Source of the DNA: an uncultured Eubacteriales bacterium | GTDB taxonomy: Bacteria > Bacillota > Clostridia > Oscillospirales > Oscillospiraceae | Assembly (NCBI GenBank): GCA_900548795.1 | Contig: URLT01000005.1 | Location: forward strand, 1-36,486 | Reading direction: 5' to 3' | DNA: 36,486 bases | Part shown: positions 15,459 through 23,890 of the stretch, one piece after another | Layout: the number at the start of each line of letters is the position of its first letter | Numbering within the stretch: the stretch's first letter is position 1 | Notes under the pieces: model-generated | The model's database searches: none | Seen by the model: the letters and a program-made list of their open reading frames with translations, nothing else | Told to the model about the DNA's origin: nothing | Position numbers and translations under genes: made by a program

Positions 15459-16388
15459 ATGAAGCAAAAGGTGACGGTTTTCGGCAGCGCGGTCGTCGAT
15501 CTGATGGCGCGCACGCCGCATCTGCCCGCTCCGGGCGAGACGGTTCGCGGCAGCGTTTTCCGCCAGAGCTCCGGCGGCAAGGGTCTGAATCAGGCGGTCG
15601 CGGCCGGCAAGGCGGGCGGCGACGTGACCATGGTCATGAAGCTCGGGCGCGATTCCCTCGCCGAGGTGCCGCTGGCCGCAATGCGCGAGGCGGGTCTGCC
15701 GACCGATTATGTTTTTTATCACGACACCGTTTCGACCGGCGTCTCGCTCATCAGCGTCGACGAGGGCACGAGCCAGAACGAGATCGTGATCGTCCCCGGC
15801 GCGTGCGCGACCTTCACCGCGCAGGACGTCGCCGCCGCGGCCGCGCGGATCTGCGACTCGGCCTATCTGCTCCTGCAGCTCGAGATCAATCAGGACGCCA
15901 ACGAGGCCGTCGCGCGGCTGGCGAAGGAGCACGGCGTGCGCGTGATCCTCAACACCGCGCCCTGCCAGCCCCTCAGCGACGAATTCCTCTCCGGGGTCTA
16001 TCTGGTCACGCCGAACGAGGTCGAGGCCGAGGCGTTGACCGGCATCGCGGTCAAGGATCAGCAGAGCGCCGACCGCGCCGCGCAGGTGCTGTTTGCAAAG
16101 GGCGTGCAGAACGTGCTCATCACGCTGGGCAGCCGCGGGGTTTATCTGAACACCGAGGGGCGCTCGGAGATCATCCCGGCCTATCGCGTCGAGGCCGTCG
16201 ACACCACCGGCGCGGGCGACGCCTTCAACGGCGGCCTGCTGACCGCGCTCTCCGAGGGCAAGTCGCTGCGCGAGGCCGCGCGCTTCGGCAACGCGCTTGC
16301 GGCGCTCTCCGTGCAGCGCATGGGCGCAGCGCCGTCCATGCCGACCCGCGCCGAGATCGAGGCCTTCCTCGCCGCGCACGGCGCCTGA
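15459..16388 (+). CDS. PfkB-family carbohydrate kinase, ribokinase-like
   Basis: 309 residues, as for ribokinase. N-terminal SSGGKGLNQAVAAGKAGG (37-54) is the PfkB signature 1, and DTTGAGDAFNGG (248-259) signature 2 with catalytic base D254. It phosphorylates a sugar, most likely ribose, at the cost of ATP in the cytosol. GGAGG lies upstream of the ATG. It stands alone between two terminators rather than in a rbs transport operon, so the substrate could also be a nucleoside or deoxyribose, and I do not give rbsK. Family sure. Confidence 0.88.
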   Translation: MKQKVTVFGSAVVDLMARTPHLPAPGETVRGSVFRQSSGGKGLNQAVAAGKAGGDVTMVMKLGRDSLAEVPLAAMREAGLPTDYVFYHDTVSTGVSLISVDEGTSQNEIVIVPGACATFTAQDVAAAAARICDSAYLLLQLEINQDANEAVARLAKEHGVRVILNTAPCQPLSDEFLSGVYLVTPNEVEAEALTGIAVKDQQSADRAAQVLFAKGVQNVLITLGSRGVYLNTEGRSEIIPAYRVEAVDTTGAGDAFNGGLLTALSEGKSLREAARFGNALAALSVQRMGAAPSMPTRAEIEAFLAAHGA

Positions 16389-16438
16389 CCCGGACGCCGG
16401 CGCCCGGCCGAGCCTGCCTGTCCGCGGGAGGCTCCTTC

Positions 16439-16530
16439 CATACGGATCCCGGATCAAAAGAAAGGCTGTTGATCCGGGATCCCGCGCGCTTTGCATACTC
16501 GCCTGCCGGCGCACGCTGCGCCGGTTCATG
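16439..16530 (+). repeat. Dispersed repeat family B, copy 1
   Basis: Opens with CATACGGAT, has a 14-bp perfect inverted repeat (16444-16457 with 16469-16482) and ends with ...GCACGCTGCGCCGG. The same order of parts (CATACGGAT, hairpin, ATCCCG.GTGCT..GCA.ACTCGC, GCACGCTGCGC) occurs at 17012-17105 and, reversed, at 28904-28968. Confidence 0.6.
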
Positions 16531-16605
16531 TAGGATTTGACGCCCCTCGGCGCGATCAGCCGGAGCGCTTTTGATCAAATTTTCGCACAAAGCCCGATTT
16601 TTGTC

Positions 16606-16634
16606 TTGACAAGAACGAAAAAATGCGGTAATAT
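16606..16634 (+). promoter_or_regulatory. Promoter of tRNA-Thr
   Basis: TTGACA (16606-16611), 17 bases, TAATAT (16629-16634), 19 bases before the mature tRNA 5' end. Confidence 0.75.
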
Positions 16635-16653
16635 AATACCCGCACATGCGTGT

Positions 16654-16729
16654 GCTACTGTGGCTCAGTTGGTAGAGCAGCTGATTCGTAATCAGCAGGT
16701 CGCCGGTTCGAGTCCGGCCAGTAGCTCCA
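16654..16729 (+). tRNA. tRNA-Thr, anticodon CGT
   Basis: A 76-base cloverleaf. Acceptor GCTACTG pairs with CAGTAGC (7 bp), D-stem GCTC/GAGC, anticodon stem GCTGA/TCAGC around loop TTCGTAA (anticodon CGT, 16687-16689, reading ACG), and T-arm CCGG-TTCGAGT-CCGG. The 3' CCA is encoded (16727-16729). Confidence 0.96.
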
Positions 16730-16758
16730 AAAAAGACCGCCTTTGGCGGTCTTTTTTT
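16729..16758 (+). terminator. Terminator of tRNA-Thr
   Basis: Stem AAAAAGACCGCC / GGCGGTCTTTTT around a TTT loop, with a T7 tail, directly after the CCA. Confidence 0.92.
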
Positions 16759-16856
16759 CAGCCTGTCAAATGATTGGTTAGAAAATCTTGAAATATGTAA
16801 GGGATTCCTTCTTGCTTCGTGCTCCCGTGCTTCGCCACGGGATGCCATACCCATCA

Positions 16857-16898
16857 CTTTAAGATTGCCACGGCCGCGATGCGGCCTCGCAATGACAC
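16857..16898 (-). repeat. Dispersed repeat family A, divergent copy
   Basis: CTTTAAGATTGCCACGGCCG at 16857 to CCTCGCAATGACAC at 16898, preceded by GGGATGCCATACC as in the other copies. The ends are kept; the middle differs. Confidence 0.65.
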
Positions 16899-16949
16899 GA
16901 AAAATGAGACGTTTTTCGGTCTTTTCCGCTCAGAAAGTGCCGAAAAAGT

Positions 16950-17006
16950 GCAAACAAGCGCCGCGCAAACGAACAATTTGCGCGGCGCTTGGTTTGCTGT
17001 TTTTTG
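16950..17006. terminator. Strong bidirectional terminator 3' of the CotH-SLH gene
   Basis: A 20-bp stem (16950-16969 with 16977-16997, one bulged G) with a GC-rich centre. T6 follows on the plus strand and T5 on the minus strand, where it would end the CotH-SLH transcript. Confidence 0.8.
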
Positions 17007-17011
17007 TTTGT

Positions 17012-17105
17012 CATACGGATTCTTGATTCAAATATTGAATCAGAGGTTCCCAAGAATCCCGTGTGCTACGCACACTCGCAGCGTGCGAATGCACGCTGCG
17101 CGCTG
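17012..17105 (+). repeat. Dispersed repeat family B, copy 2 (with family C motif inside)
   Basis: 48 bases at 17054-17101 match the reverse complement of 28904-28951 with only 4 differences. Upstream, GATTCAA-ATA-TTGAATC forms a hairpin and the family C motif TTGAATCAGAGGTTCC lies at 17035-17050, showing that families B and C can be parts of one element. Confidence 0.75.
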
Positions 17106-17168
17106 CAGCCGATTGATCGGCAGCCCGTTCGCAACCGGCAAAAGAAGAACCGGAGGGGGCGGCGGGGA

Positions 17169-19430
17169 TCATTTGGTGATGAACTGATTATAGTAGCGCA
17201 GGATCATGGTGGCAAGCTCGGCGCGGGTGATGAGGCTGCCGGGGCGGGCGGTGCCGTCCGTATAGCCGCGGACGATCTGCGTCTCGACCGCCCAGACCAT
17301 GGCGTCGCGGGCATAGAGCGAGACCTGATCGAAGTCCTTGCAGGCCTTGACGGCCTCGCCGGGCGCTGTCGCGGGCGAGCCGCTCATGCGGTAGAGCAGG
17401 GTGGCGAATTCCTCGCGGGTGATCGGGTTTTCCGGGCGGAAGCTGCCGTCCTCATAGCCGCGCACGACGTCGCGCTGCTTTGCCCAGCGCACGGCGGGCA
17501 TATACCACGCGTCGGCCTCGGTGTCGGTGAAGCCGTCGCCCTCGGCGGGCGCGCTGTCCCCGGAGAGGGAGAAGAGCACCTTGGTCGACTCGGCGCGCGT
17601 AGCGCTGTCGTCCGGGTGGAAGCTGCCGTCCGGCATCCCGTCGAAGAGCCGCTCGTTCGTGGCCTGCATGATGTTGTCAAAATACCAGTCGTCCGGCCGG
17701 ACGTCGCTGTATTCCTTGGCGGCGATCGGCTCGAAGGTCTCGCCGTTCCACGCTGCGAACGCCTCGCTCAGGAAGGCGTCGCGCTGGCGGAGGAAGGCAA
17801 CGACGTCGTCGACGCGGTCGCTCCAATAGCCGGCCGTGCTGCCCCAGACGAGCGCGTTGGCTGCCGCAGAGGGCGCAAGCTCGGCGCGCAGCTCGGCCAC
17901 GGAGGCCAGCGCCGTGCCCTTTTCGGAGAGCAGCTGCCCGATGATCGGGTGCATCCGGTTCTCATAGACCTCGCGGACGGCGACGCGGAAATCGCCGTAC
18001 TGATAGAGCTGCAGAACCAGCGGATGCAGCAGCGAATAGAAGCCGGTGGGCGTCTCGCCGCCCGTTCCGAGGCAGAGGTCATAGTCCCAAATCGGCCCCA
18101 TTTTCATCACGCCGCTGCCGGCGTCCTTATACAGGAAGGCCGAGGAGCGGAAGGTGTCGAGATTTTTCGTCACCTCGTTGACCAGATAGCACTGCGCGAC
18201 GCTCTCGAGGTCAACATACTGCTCGAGCGTCTTGCCCGTGACGGGGTTCGTGCCCTTGCCGTAGATGGCGTCCTCGTATTCCTGATAGTAGGTCGCGATG
18301 TATTCCATAGCGGCGGCGCTGCAATATTCCGGGCTTTTGACCACAACATATTGATTGTGCGTGGTGCGGAAATAGCACTTCTCGGCCTGCGCGCGCGCCA
18401 TGGTGTCCATCTCGAGCAGGTAGCCGCCGGAATAATCCTCCGGGGTGTTGAGCCCCTGGCAATAGACATAGGTCGCGCCGTTGGCGGTGACGCCGCTGGC
18501 GACGCTCAATGCGTCGAAATCGGTCACGTCCGGGTTGGCCGTCTCAAAATCGTCCTCGAGCTTGTGGATATCCACGCGCCCCTTGTTGATCTCGACCTTC
18601 TCGCTGAGCAGGTAAGCGCCGCGGTATTCGCCGTCATAGTAGAGGTTCACCGGGCGGCACTGCACGGCGCAGGCCAGACCGGACTGCCCGGCCATGGTAT
18701 AGACGATCTGGTTGCGCAGCAGTGATGCGTCGGCGGCGTTGGCCAGAAGCACCCACGTCTTGTTCACGTTGTCGGCCTGACCGGTCTGCAGCAGGTCGGC
18801 CTTTTTCTTCAGCTTGATCTGATAGGGCTTCTTGTCCTGCTGCCATGTGGAGTTGCCGCGCCCCTTGATCTGCGTCAGGACGCCGTCATAGACCGTTTCG
18901 CCAGAGGCGTCGAGCATCAGCATGGTGCCGGTGGCCTTGTTGGCCTTGGTGGGGCTGGACTCGACCCATTGCCGGCCGTGGTTGACCGGATCGTCGCTCT
19001 TGAGATACATGCTGGCGATGCCGTCGGCGCAGAGCACCGTCACGCGGCGCTCATGGGCGTAGCCGTCGGCCGCCGCGCGGAAGGTCAGCGCGTAGGACGC
19101 GCCCTCGCCGCAGAGCGCCGGAAGGTCGAGCGTGCAGCCGTCGGTCAGCTCGGCCGTCGCCAGCGCGCCGGAGACGGTGAACGCGGCGGAGGCGTTCCCC
19201 GGCGTGAAGTGGACCGTCAGCGCCTTGCAGGCCGCCTGAGACGGCAAAACGAGCGTTTCGCCCTCGGAAGTGGTCTGCGGAGACAGCCGCGTGGAATCCG
19301 TCTCGGCCGAGAGCGCAAAGGAGAGATCGGAAAACTCGGCCGGCTCCCCGACCGCGAAGCACTCTGCGCCCGCAGTGAGCAGCAGCGCGGCCAACAGCAG
19401 CGCAAGCCCCCGTTGAATCGTTTTTTTCAT
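17169..19430 (-). CDS. Secreted CotH-kinase-domain protein with three C-terminal SLH domains
   Basis: 753 residues. A signal peptide (KKTIQRGLALLLAALLLTAGAECFA) leads a ~100-residue beta-rich segment, then a CotH domain (about 150-520) with IKGRGNSTWQQDKKPYQIK and GPIWDYDLCLG, typical of spore-coat CotH, a protein-kinase-like fold that phosphorylates proteins. Three SLH repeats follow (about 573-623, 633-685, 695-753; e.g. GYEDGSFRPENPITREEFATL in repeat 2), which bind secondary cell-wall polymer. I chose ATG 19430 because the signal peptide begins there; the ribosome site (GGGAAAGAG) is weak. It is monocistronic. A surface kinase or structural role is inferred. Confidence 0.88.
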   Translation of the reverse strand: MKKTIQRGLALLLAALLLTAGAECFAVGEPAEFSDLSFALSAETDSTRLSPQTTSEGETLVLPSQAACKALTVHFTPGNASAAFTVSGALATAELTDGCTLDLPALCGEGASYALTFRAAADGYAHERRVTVLCADGIASMYLKSDDPVNHGRQWVESSPTKANKATGTMLMLDASGETVYDGVLTQIKGRGNSTWQQDKKPYQIKLKKKADLLQTGQADNVNKTWVLLANAADASLLRNQIVYTMAGQSGLACAVQCRPVNLYYDGEYRGAYLLSEKVEINKGRVDIHKLEDDFETANPDVTDFDALSVASGVTANGATYVYCQGLNTPEDYSGGYLLEMDTMARAQAEKCYFRTTHNQYVVVKSPEYCSAAAMEYIATYYQEYEDAIYGKGTNPVTGKTLEQYVDLESVAQCYLVNEVTKNLDTFRSSAFLYKDAGSGVMKMGPIWDYDLCLGTGGETPTGFYSLLHPLVLQLYQYGDFRVAVREVYENRMHPIIGQLLSEKGTALASVAELRAELAPSAAANALVWGSTAGYWSDRVDDVVAFLRQRDAFLSEAFAAWNGETFEPIAAKEYSDVRPDDWYFDNIMQATNERLFDGMPDGSFHPDDSATRAESTKVLFSLSGDSAPAEGDGFTDTEADAWYMPAVRWAKQRDVVRGYEDGSFRPENPITREEFATLLYRMSGSPATAPGEAVKACKDFDQVSLYARDAMVWAVETQIVRGYTDGTARPGSLITRAELATMILRYYNQFITK

Positions 19431-19535
19431 GGTGTGTTTCTCTTTCCCGGCAAATTGCCGTATGTTGGGATCGGGCGCAGGGCGCCCTTGTCTTGGAACG
19501 CTCCGGAGCAACGCCGCCGGCTGAGCGCCTCAGAC

Positions 19536-19553
19536 GATTGAATCAGAGCCTCC
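19536..19553 (+). repeat. Dispersed motif family C, copy 3
   Basis: GATTGAATCAGAGCCTCC lies between the CotH-SLH promoter and gene (in the 5' leader, antisense orientation). It is preceded by GGCTGAGCGCC, which also precedes the copy at 32075. Confidence 0.6.
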
Positions 19554-19557
19554 TTGT

Positions 19558-19586
19558 ATTATAGCATGGCTTTGGAGAAAACGCAA
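19558..19586 (-). promoter_or_regulatory. Promoter of the CotH-SLH gene
   Basis: On the minus strand TTGCGT (19586-19581), 17 bases, TATAAT (19563-19558). It implies a leader of about 120 bases that contains a family C motif. Confidence 0.6.
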
Positions 19587-19650
19587 CGCGTTTCTGCGGC
19601 GTTTTCGCCGGAAGAGTTACAAAAGTGTCAAAGAAAGACAAATTTTGATG

Positions 19651-19679
19651 TTGACAGTCCGGTTCAGGTGTGCTATTCT
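19651..19679 (+). promoter_or_regulatory. Promoter of the anaerobic RNR operon
   Basis: TTGACA (19651-19656), 17 bases, TATTCT (19674-19679). The start point near 19686 falls at the first of two NrdR-like palindromes. Confidence 0.75.
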
Positions 19680-19687
19680 AGTGCCGG

Positions 19688-19735
19688 ACACAAGATATTG
19701 TGTCCAATAGAAAAGCATATCACAAGATATTCACA
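19688..19735 (+). promoter_or_regulatory. Pair of NrdR-box-like operators
   Basis: Two 16-bp near-palindromes, ACACAAGATATTGTGT (19688-19703) and TCACAAGATATTCACA (19720-19735), are 32 bases apart, about three helical turns, just downstream of the -10. Both resemble the known NrdR box (ACACWATATnTWGTGT type), which occurs as tandem pairs near ribonucleotide reductase promoters. The operon below encodes such an enzyme. nrdR itself is not in the window. Confidence 0.8.
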
Positions 19736-19760
19736 GCTTATGCACAGAGGGGGCGAAGCA

Positions 19761-20441
19761 ATGCAGATCGGCGGGTTACAGAAGCTGACGCTGCTGGATT
19801 TTCCGGGGCGCGTGGCCTGCACGGTTTTCCTGCAGGGCTGCGACCTGCGCTGCCCCTTTTGCCATAACGCGAGCCTGCTGCGCGGCGTGCCGGGGCTGTC
19901 GGAGGACGAGCTGCTCGACTTTTTACGCCGCCGCAGAGGCCTGCTCGACGGCGTGGCCGTGACCGGCGGCGAGCCGCTGCTTGCGCCGGAGCTTCCGGAG
20001 CTGCTGGGCAAGCTCCGCGCCATGGGCTTTGCCGTCAAGCTCGACACGAACGGCACGCATCCGGCCGCGCTGCGGGCGGTGCTGGAGGCCGGGCTGGTCG
20101 ACTACGTGGCGATGGACATCAAAAATTCGCCGGAAAAATACGCCGCGACCTGCGGCCGGGACGGCGTGCTGCCGGCCGTGCGCGAGAGCGCGGCGCTCCT
20201 GATGCAGGGGCGCGTGCCCTATGAATTCCGCACGACGGTGGTCGACGAGCTGCATGAGCCGGAGGATTTTTTGGCCATCGGCGCATGGCTGCGCGGCGCG
20301 CAGAGATACTATTTGCAGCAATTTGTCGACAGCGGCGACGTGCTGGAGGCGGGGCTTCACGCCGTCTCCGAGGAGAAGCGCAGCCGCTGCCTTGCTGCGG
20401 CAAGGGAATGGATCCCGCAGACGGAGCTGCGCGGGGTCTGA
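19761..20441 (+). CDS. nrdG: Anaerobic ribonucleoside-triphosphate reductase activating protein (radical SAM)
   Basis: 226 residues. A radical SAM enzyme that uses a 4Fe-4S cluster and S-adenosylmethionine to form the glycyl radical on NrdD. The cluster motif CDLRCPFC gives C27, C31 and C34; TGGEPLL is the SAM-binding 'GGE' motif. GAGGGGG precedes the ATG at 19761. Frames opening earlier run through the promoter. It lies 18 bases upstream of nrdD, in reversed order compared with the usual nrdD-nrdG. Activases of other glycyl radical enzymes look alike, but the neighbour decides the target. Confidence 0.92.
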   Translation: MQIGGLQKLTLLDFPGRVACTVFLQGCDLRCPFCHNASLLRGVPGLSEDELLDFLRRRRGLLDGVAVTGGEPLLAPELPELLGKLRAMGFAVKLDTNGTHPAALRAVLEAGLVDYVAMDIKNSPEKYAATCGRDGVLPAVRESAALLMQGRVPYEFRTTVVDELHEPEDFLAIGAWLRGAQRYYLQQFVDSGDVLEAGLHAVSEEKRSRCLAAAREWIPQTELRGV

Positions 20442-20459
20442 AAAAAGAGGAGGAGCATT

Positions 20460-22832
20460 ATGTACCAGGTTATCAAACGAAACGACAAAACGGTCAGCTT
20501 TGACCTGAAAAAAATCAGTCAGGCGATCCGCAAGGCGTTCGACGCCCAGAATAAGCAATATAACGACGAGACGATCGATTTTCTGGCGCTGAAGGTCACG
20601 GCGGATTTCGAGCCGAAGATCAAGGACGGCAAAATCGCCGTGGAGGACATTCAGGACAGCGTCGAGTCCGTGCTGATCCGCGCGGGCTACGATGACGTTG
20701 CCAAGGCCTATATCCTCTACCGCCGTCAGCGCGAAAAAATGCGCAACATGCGCTCGACGCTGCTGGACTACAAGGCGCTTGTCGACAGCTATGTCAAGGT
20801 GCAGGATTGGCGCGTGAAGGAAAATTCCACCGTCACCTATTCCGTCGGCGGTCTGATCCTCTCAAACTCCGGCGCGATCACGGCCAACTACTGGCTCAGC
20901 GAGATCTATGACGACGAGATCGCGCAGGCGCACAAGAACTGCGACCTGCACATCCATGATATGTCCATGCTCACGGGCTACTGCGCGGGCTGGTCGCTGC
21001 GGCAGCTCATTCAGGAGGGGCTGGGCGGCGTGCCCGGCAAGATCACCTCCGCCCCGGCCAAGCATTTGGCCTCCCTGTGCAACCAGATGGTCAACTTCCT
21101 CGGCATCATGCAGAACGAATGGGCCGGCGCGCAGGCCTTCTCCTCCTTCGACACCTACCTTGCGCCCTTCGTCAAGGTCGACGACCTGAGCTACGATCAG
21201 GTGAAAAAATGCGTCGAGTCCTTCATCTACGGCGTCAACACGCCGTCGCGCTGGGGCACGCAGGCGCCGTTCTCGAACATCACGCTCGACTGGACCGTTC
21301 CGGACGACATGGCCGAGCTTCCGGCGATCGTCGGCGGCCGCGAGATGCCCTTCAAATATAAGGACTGCAAGCGGGAGATGGACATGGTCAACCGCGCCTT
21401 CATCGAGGTCATGATCGAGGGCGACGCCAACGGCCGCGGCTTCCAGTACCCCATCCCGACCTATTCCATCACGAAGGATTTCGACTGGTCGGAGACCGAG
21501 AACAACCGCCTGCTCTTTGAGATGACGGCCAAATACGGCACGCCGTATTTCTCCAACTACGTCAACAGCGACATGCAGCCGAGCGACGTGCGCTCGATGT
21601 GCTGCCGCCTGCGTCTCGACCTGCGCGAGCTGCGCAAGAAGTCCGGCGGCTATTTCGGCTCGGGCGAGTCGACCGGCTCGGTCGGTGTCGTGACGATCAA
21701 CATGCCGAAGATCGCCTATCTTTCCAAGGACAAGGCCGAGTTCTATCAGCGGCTCGACCGCCTGATGGACATCGCGGCGCGTTCGCTGAAGATCAAGCGC
21801 GACGTCATCACCCGCCTGATGAACGAGGGGCTGTATCCTTATACGAAGCGCTATCTTGGCACGTTTGCGAACCATTTCTCGACCATCGGCCTGATCGGCA
21901 TGAACGAGGTCGGCCTGAACGCCAAATGGCTGCGCATGGACATGACCCATAAGGAGACGCAGGACTTCTCCGTCGAGGTGCTCAACCACATGCGCGAGCG
22001 TCTGAGCGACTATCAGGAGCAGTACGGCGACCTGTATAACCTCGAGGCGACGCCTGCCGAGTCGACGACCTACCGTCTGGCCAAGCACGACAAAAAGGAT
22101 TACCCCGACATCATCACCGCCGCCAAGGACAACGGCACGCCGTATTACACGAACTCCTCGCACCTGCCCGTCGGCTACACCGAGGATATTTTCTCCGCGC
22201 TGGACATTCAGGACCGCCTGCAGACGCTCTACACCTCCGGCACGGTCTTCCACGCCTTCCTCGGCGAGAAGCTGCCGGATTGGCGCGCGGCGGCCAACCT
22301 CGTGCGCAAGATCGCGGACAATTATAAGCTGCCGTATTACACGATCTCTCCGACCTATTCCGTCTGCCCCGACCACGGCTATCTGAGCGGGGAGCAGTAC
22401 ACCTGCCCGAAATGCGGCCGCACGACCGAGGTCTACAGCCGCATCACCGGCTACTACCGCCCCGTGCAGAACTGGAACGACGGCAAGGCGCAGGAGTTCA
22501 AGGATCGCAAGGTCTATGACGTCGGCGCATCGCTGGCGCACCGCTTCGGCGAGCAGCCCGACCGGCGCCCCGAGCCGACGTCGGCCGACTGCAAAAACGG
22601 CCGCCTCGTGCTCTTCACGACGGCGACCTGCCCGAAGTGCGTCATGGCGAAGAAATTTTTGGCGGACGCCGCGCTGAGCTATGACACCGTGCTCGTCGAC
22701 ATCGACCCGGACGCCGCGCGCCGCTTCGGCGTCAAGCAGGCGCCGACGCTGCTCGTGCTCGACGGCGAGACCGTGCTCAAGCGCGTGGAAAATCCGTCGA
22801 ACATCCGTGCCTTTGCGGAGGCGAACCGTTGA
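20460..22832 (+). CDS. nrdD: Anaerobic (class III) ribonucleotide reductase with fused C-terminal glutaredoxin-like domain
   Basis: 790 residues, some 80 more than E. coli NrdD. In order: an ATP-cone (1-90); the catalytic barrel with GYCAGWS and the M380-C381-C382 region (RSMCCRLRLD); a zinc site (CPDH at C636 and CPKC at C649/C652); the glycyl-radical motif RITGYYRP with G664; and from about 712 an added thioredoxin-fold domain (RLVLFTTATCPKCVMAKKF, redox pair C724/C727, cis-proline in KQAPTLLVL). It makes dNTPs without oxygen. The fused redoxin and the following reductase suggest that disulfide-based electrons, not formate, renew the active site (inference). GGAGG upstream. The stop overlaps the next start. 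Confidence 0.95.
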   Translation: MYQVIKRNDKTVSFDLKKISQAIRKAFDAQNKQYNDETIDFLALKVTADFEPKIKDGKIAVEDIQDSVESVLIRAGYDDVAKAYILYRRQREKMRNMRSTLLDYKALVDSYVKVQDWRVKENSTVTYSVGGLILSNSGAITANYWLSEIYDDEIAQAHKNCDLHIHDMSMLTGYCAGWSLRQLIQEGLGGVPGKITSAPAKHLASLCNQMVNFLGIMQNEWAGAQAFSSFDTYLAPFVKVDDLSYDQVKKCVESFIYGVNTPSRWGTQAPFSNITLDWTVPDDMAELPAIVGGREMPFKYKDCKREMDMVNRAFIEVMIEGDANGRGFQYPIPTYSITKDFDWSETENNRLLFEMTAKYGTPYFSNYVNSDMQPSDVRSMCCRLRLDLRELRKKSGGYFGSGESTGSVGVVTINMPKIAYLSKDKAEFYQRLDRLMDIAARSLKIKRDVITRLMNEGLYPYTKRYLGTFANHFSTIGLIGMNEVGLNAKWLRMDMTHKETQDFSVEVLNHMRERLSDYQEQYGDLYNLEATPAESTTYRLAKHDKKDYPDIITAAKDNGTPYYTNSSHLPVGYTEDIFSALDIQDRLQTLYTSGTVFHAFLGEKLPDWRAAANLVRKIADNYKLPYYTISPTYSVCPDHGYLSGEQYTCPKCGRTTEVYSRITGYYRPVQNWNDGKAQEFKDRKVYDVGASLAHRFGEQPDRRPEPTSADCKNGRLVLFTTATCPKCVMAKKFLADAALSYDTVLVDIDPDAARRFGVKQAPTLLVLDGETVLKRVENPSNIRAFAEANR

Positions 22833-23746
22833 GCCGCCGCTGCGACATACTGGTCGTTGGCGCAGGCCCTGCGGGTCTGACGGCGGCGATTTACGCCCGC
22901 AGAGCCGGGAAATCCGTCCTCGTGCTCGAAAAGGACACCTTCGGCGGGCAGATCACCTATTCGCCGAAGCTGGAAAATTATCCCGGCTTTGAGGAGATCT
23001 CCGGCAACGAGCTTGCCCAGCGGATGCTCGAGCAGGCGATGAAGCTCGGCGCGGACGTCGACATGGACACCGTCGTCTCCGTGGAGGCCGGCGCGCAGGG
23101 CAAGCGGGTCGTCGGCGAGGCCGGCGTCTATGAGGCCGACGCGGTCATCATCGCCGCCGGTGCGCGGCACCGCCGGCTGCATCTGCCCGGCGAGGAGGCG
23201 CGCATCGGCAACGGCGTGTCCTTCTGCGCGGTCTGCGACGGCGCGTTCTACCGCGGACGCTCCGTGGCGCTGGTCGGCGGCGGCAACACCGCCCTGCAGG
23301 AGGCGCTGCTGCTCAGCGAGCTTTGCCGCAGCGTGACGGTCGTGCAGAATCTGCCCTTCCTGACCGGCGAGCAGCGGCTCATCGAGGCGCTGCATGAGCG
23401 GGAAAACGTCGAAATCCGCTTTTCGACCGTTGTGACGGCCTATCTCGGCGGCGAGATGCTGACCGGCGTGCGCCTGAAGAACACCGAGACGGGCGCGGAG
23501 AGCGAGCTGCCCGTCGACGGCGTCTTCCTTGCCGTCGGCACCGAGCCGGACAACGCGCCCTATGCCGCCGTCGCGACGCTCGACGAGCAGGGCTACCTGA
23601 TCTCCGGCGAGGACTGCAGAACCGCGACCGACGGCGTGTTCGTCGCCGGGGACTGCCGCACAAAGGCCTTTCGGCAGGTCGCCACGGCCATCGCCGACGG
23701 CGCCGCCGCCGCGCTTTCTGCCTGCCGCTACCTTGACGACCGATGA
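22829..23746 (+). CDS. Thioredoxin-reductase-like FAD/NAD(P)H oxidoreductase
   Basis: 305 residues. FAD-binding GAGPAGLTAAIYARRAGK at the start, the redox pair C133/C136 in FCAVCDGA, an NAD(P)H-binding VGGGNTALQEA and the C-terminal TDGVFVAGDCR: the full layout of thioredoxin reductase. I take TTG 22829 as start, overlapping the nrdD stop (TTGA), with GGAGG 6 bases before it; no ATG is suitably placed. Its position directly behind an NrdD with a built-in CPKC domain suggests that it reduces that domain from NAD(P)H. Such proteins may instead use ferredoxin or serve a separate thioredoxin. Confidence 0.9.
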   Translation: MSRRCDILVVGAGPAGLTAAIYARRAGKSVLVLEKDTFGGQITYSPKLENYPGFEEISGNELAQRMLEQAMKLGADVDMDTVVSVEAGAQGKRVVGEAGVYEADAVIIAAGARHRRLHLPGEEARIGNGVSFCAVCDGAFYRGRSVALVGGGNTALQEALLLSELCRSVTVVQNLPFLTGEQRLIEALHERENVEIRFSTVVTAYLGGEMLTGVRLKNTETGAESELPVDGVFLAVGTEPDNAPYAAVATLDEQGYLISGEDCRTATDGVFVAGDCRTKAFRQVATAIADGAAAALSACRYLDDR

Positions 23747-23756
23747 CCGCGCTTGC

Positions 23757-23774
23757 GATTGAATCAGAGGTTCC
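23757..23774 (+). repeat. Dispersed motif family C, copy 4
   Basis: GATTGAATCAGAGGTTCC, 10 bases after the flavoprotein stop and ahead of the terminator, hence in the 3' untranslated region. This is the reference form of the motif. Confidence 0.65.
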
Positions 23775-23820
23775 ATAACGGAAAAACGACAGGGTACAAC
23801 CAGCACCCGTAAAAAATCGA

Positions 23821-23868
23821 AAAGCCCACTCCTTCCCCGGCGGAAGGAGCGGGCTTTACATTTTTTTA
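23821..23868 (+). terminator. Terminator of the anaerobic RNR operon
   Basis: A 16-base stem with one mismatch (23821-23836 with 23842-23857) around CCGGC, followed by ACATTTTTTT. Confidence 0.85.
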
Positions 23869-23890
23869 ACAATATTTTCGCTTCGGGCTA

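Noticed and set aside
16537..16773. 78-codon frame over the tRNA-Thr gene
   Set aside because: It runs straight through a complete tRNA and its promoter, so it is not a protein gene.
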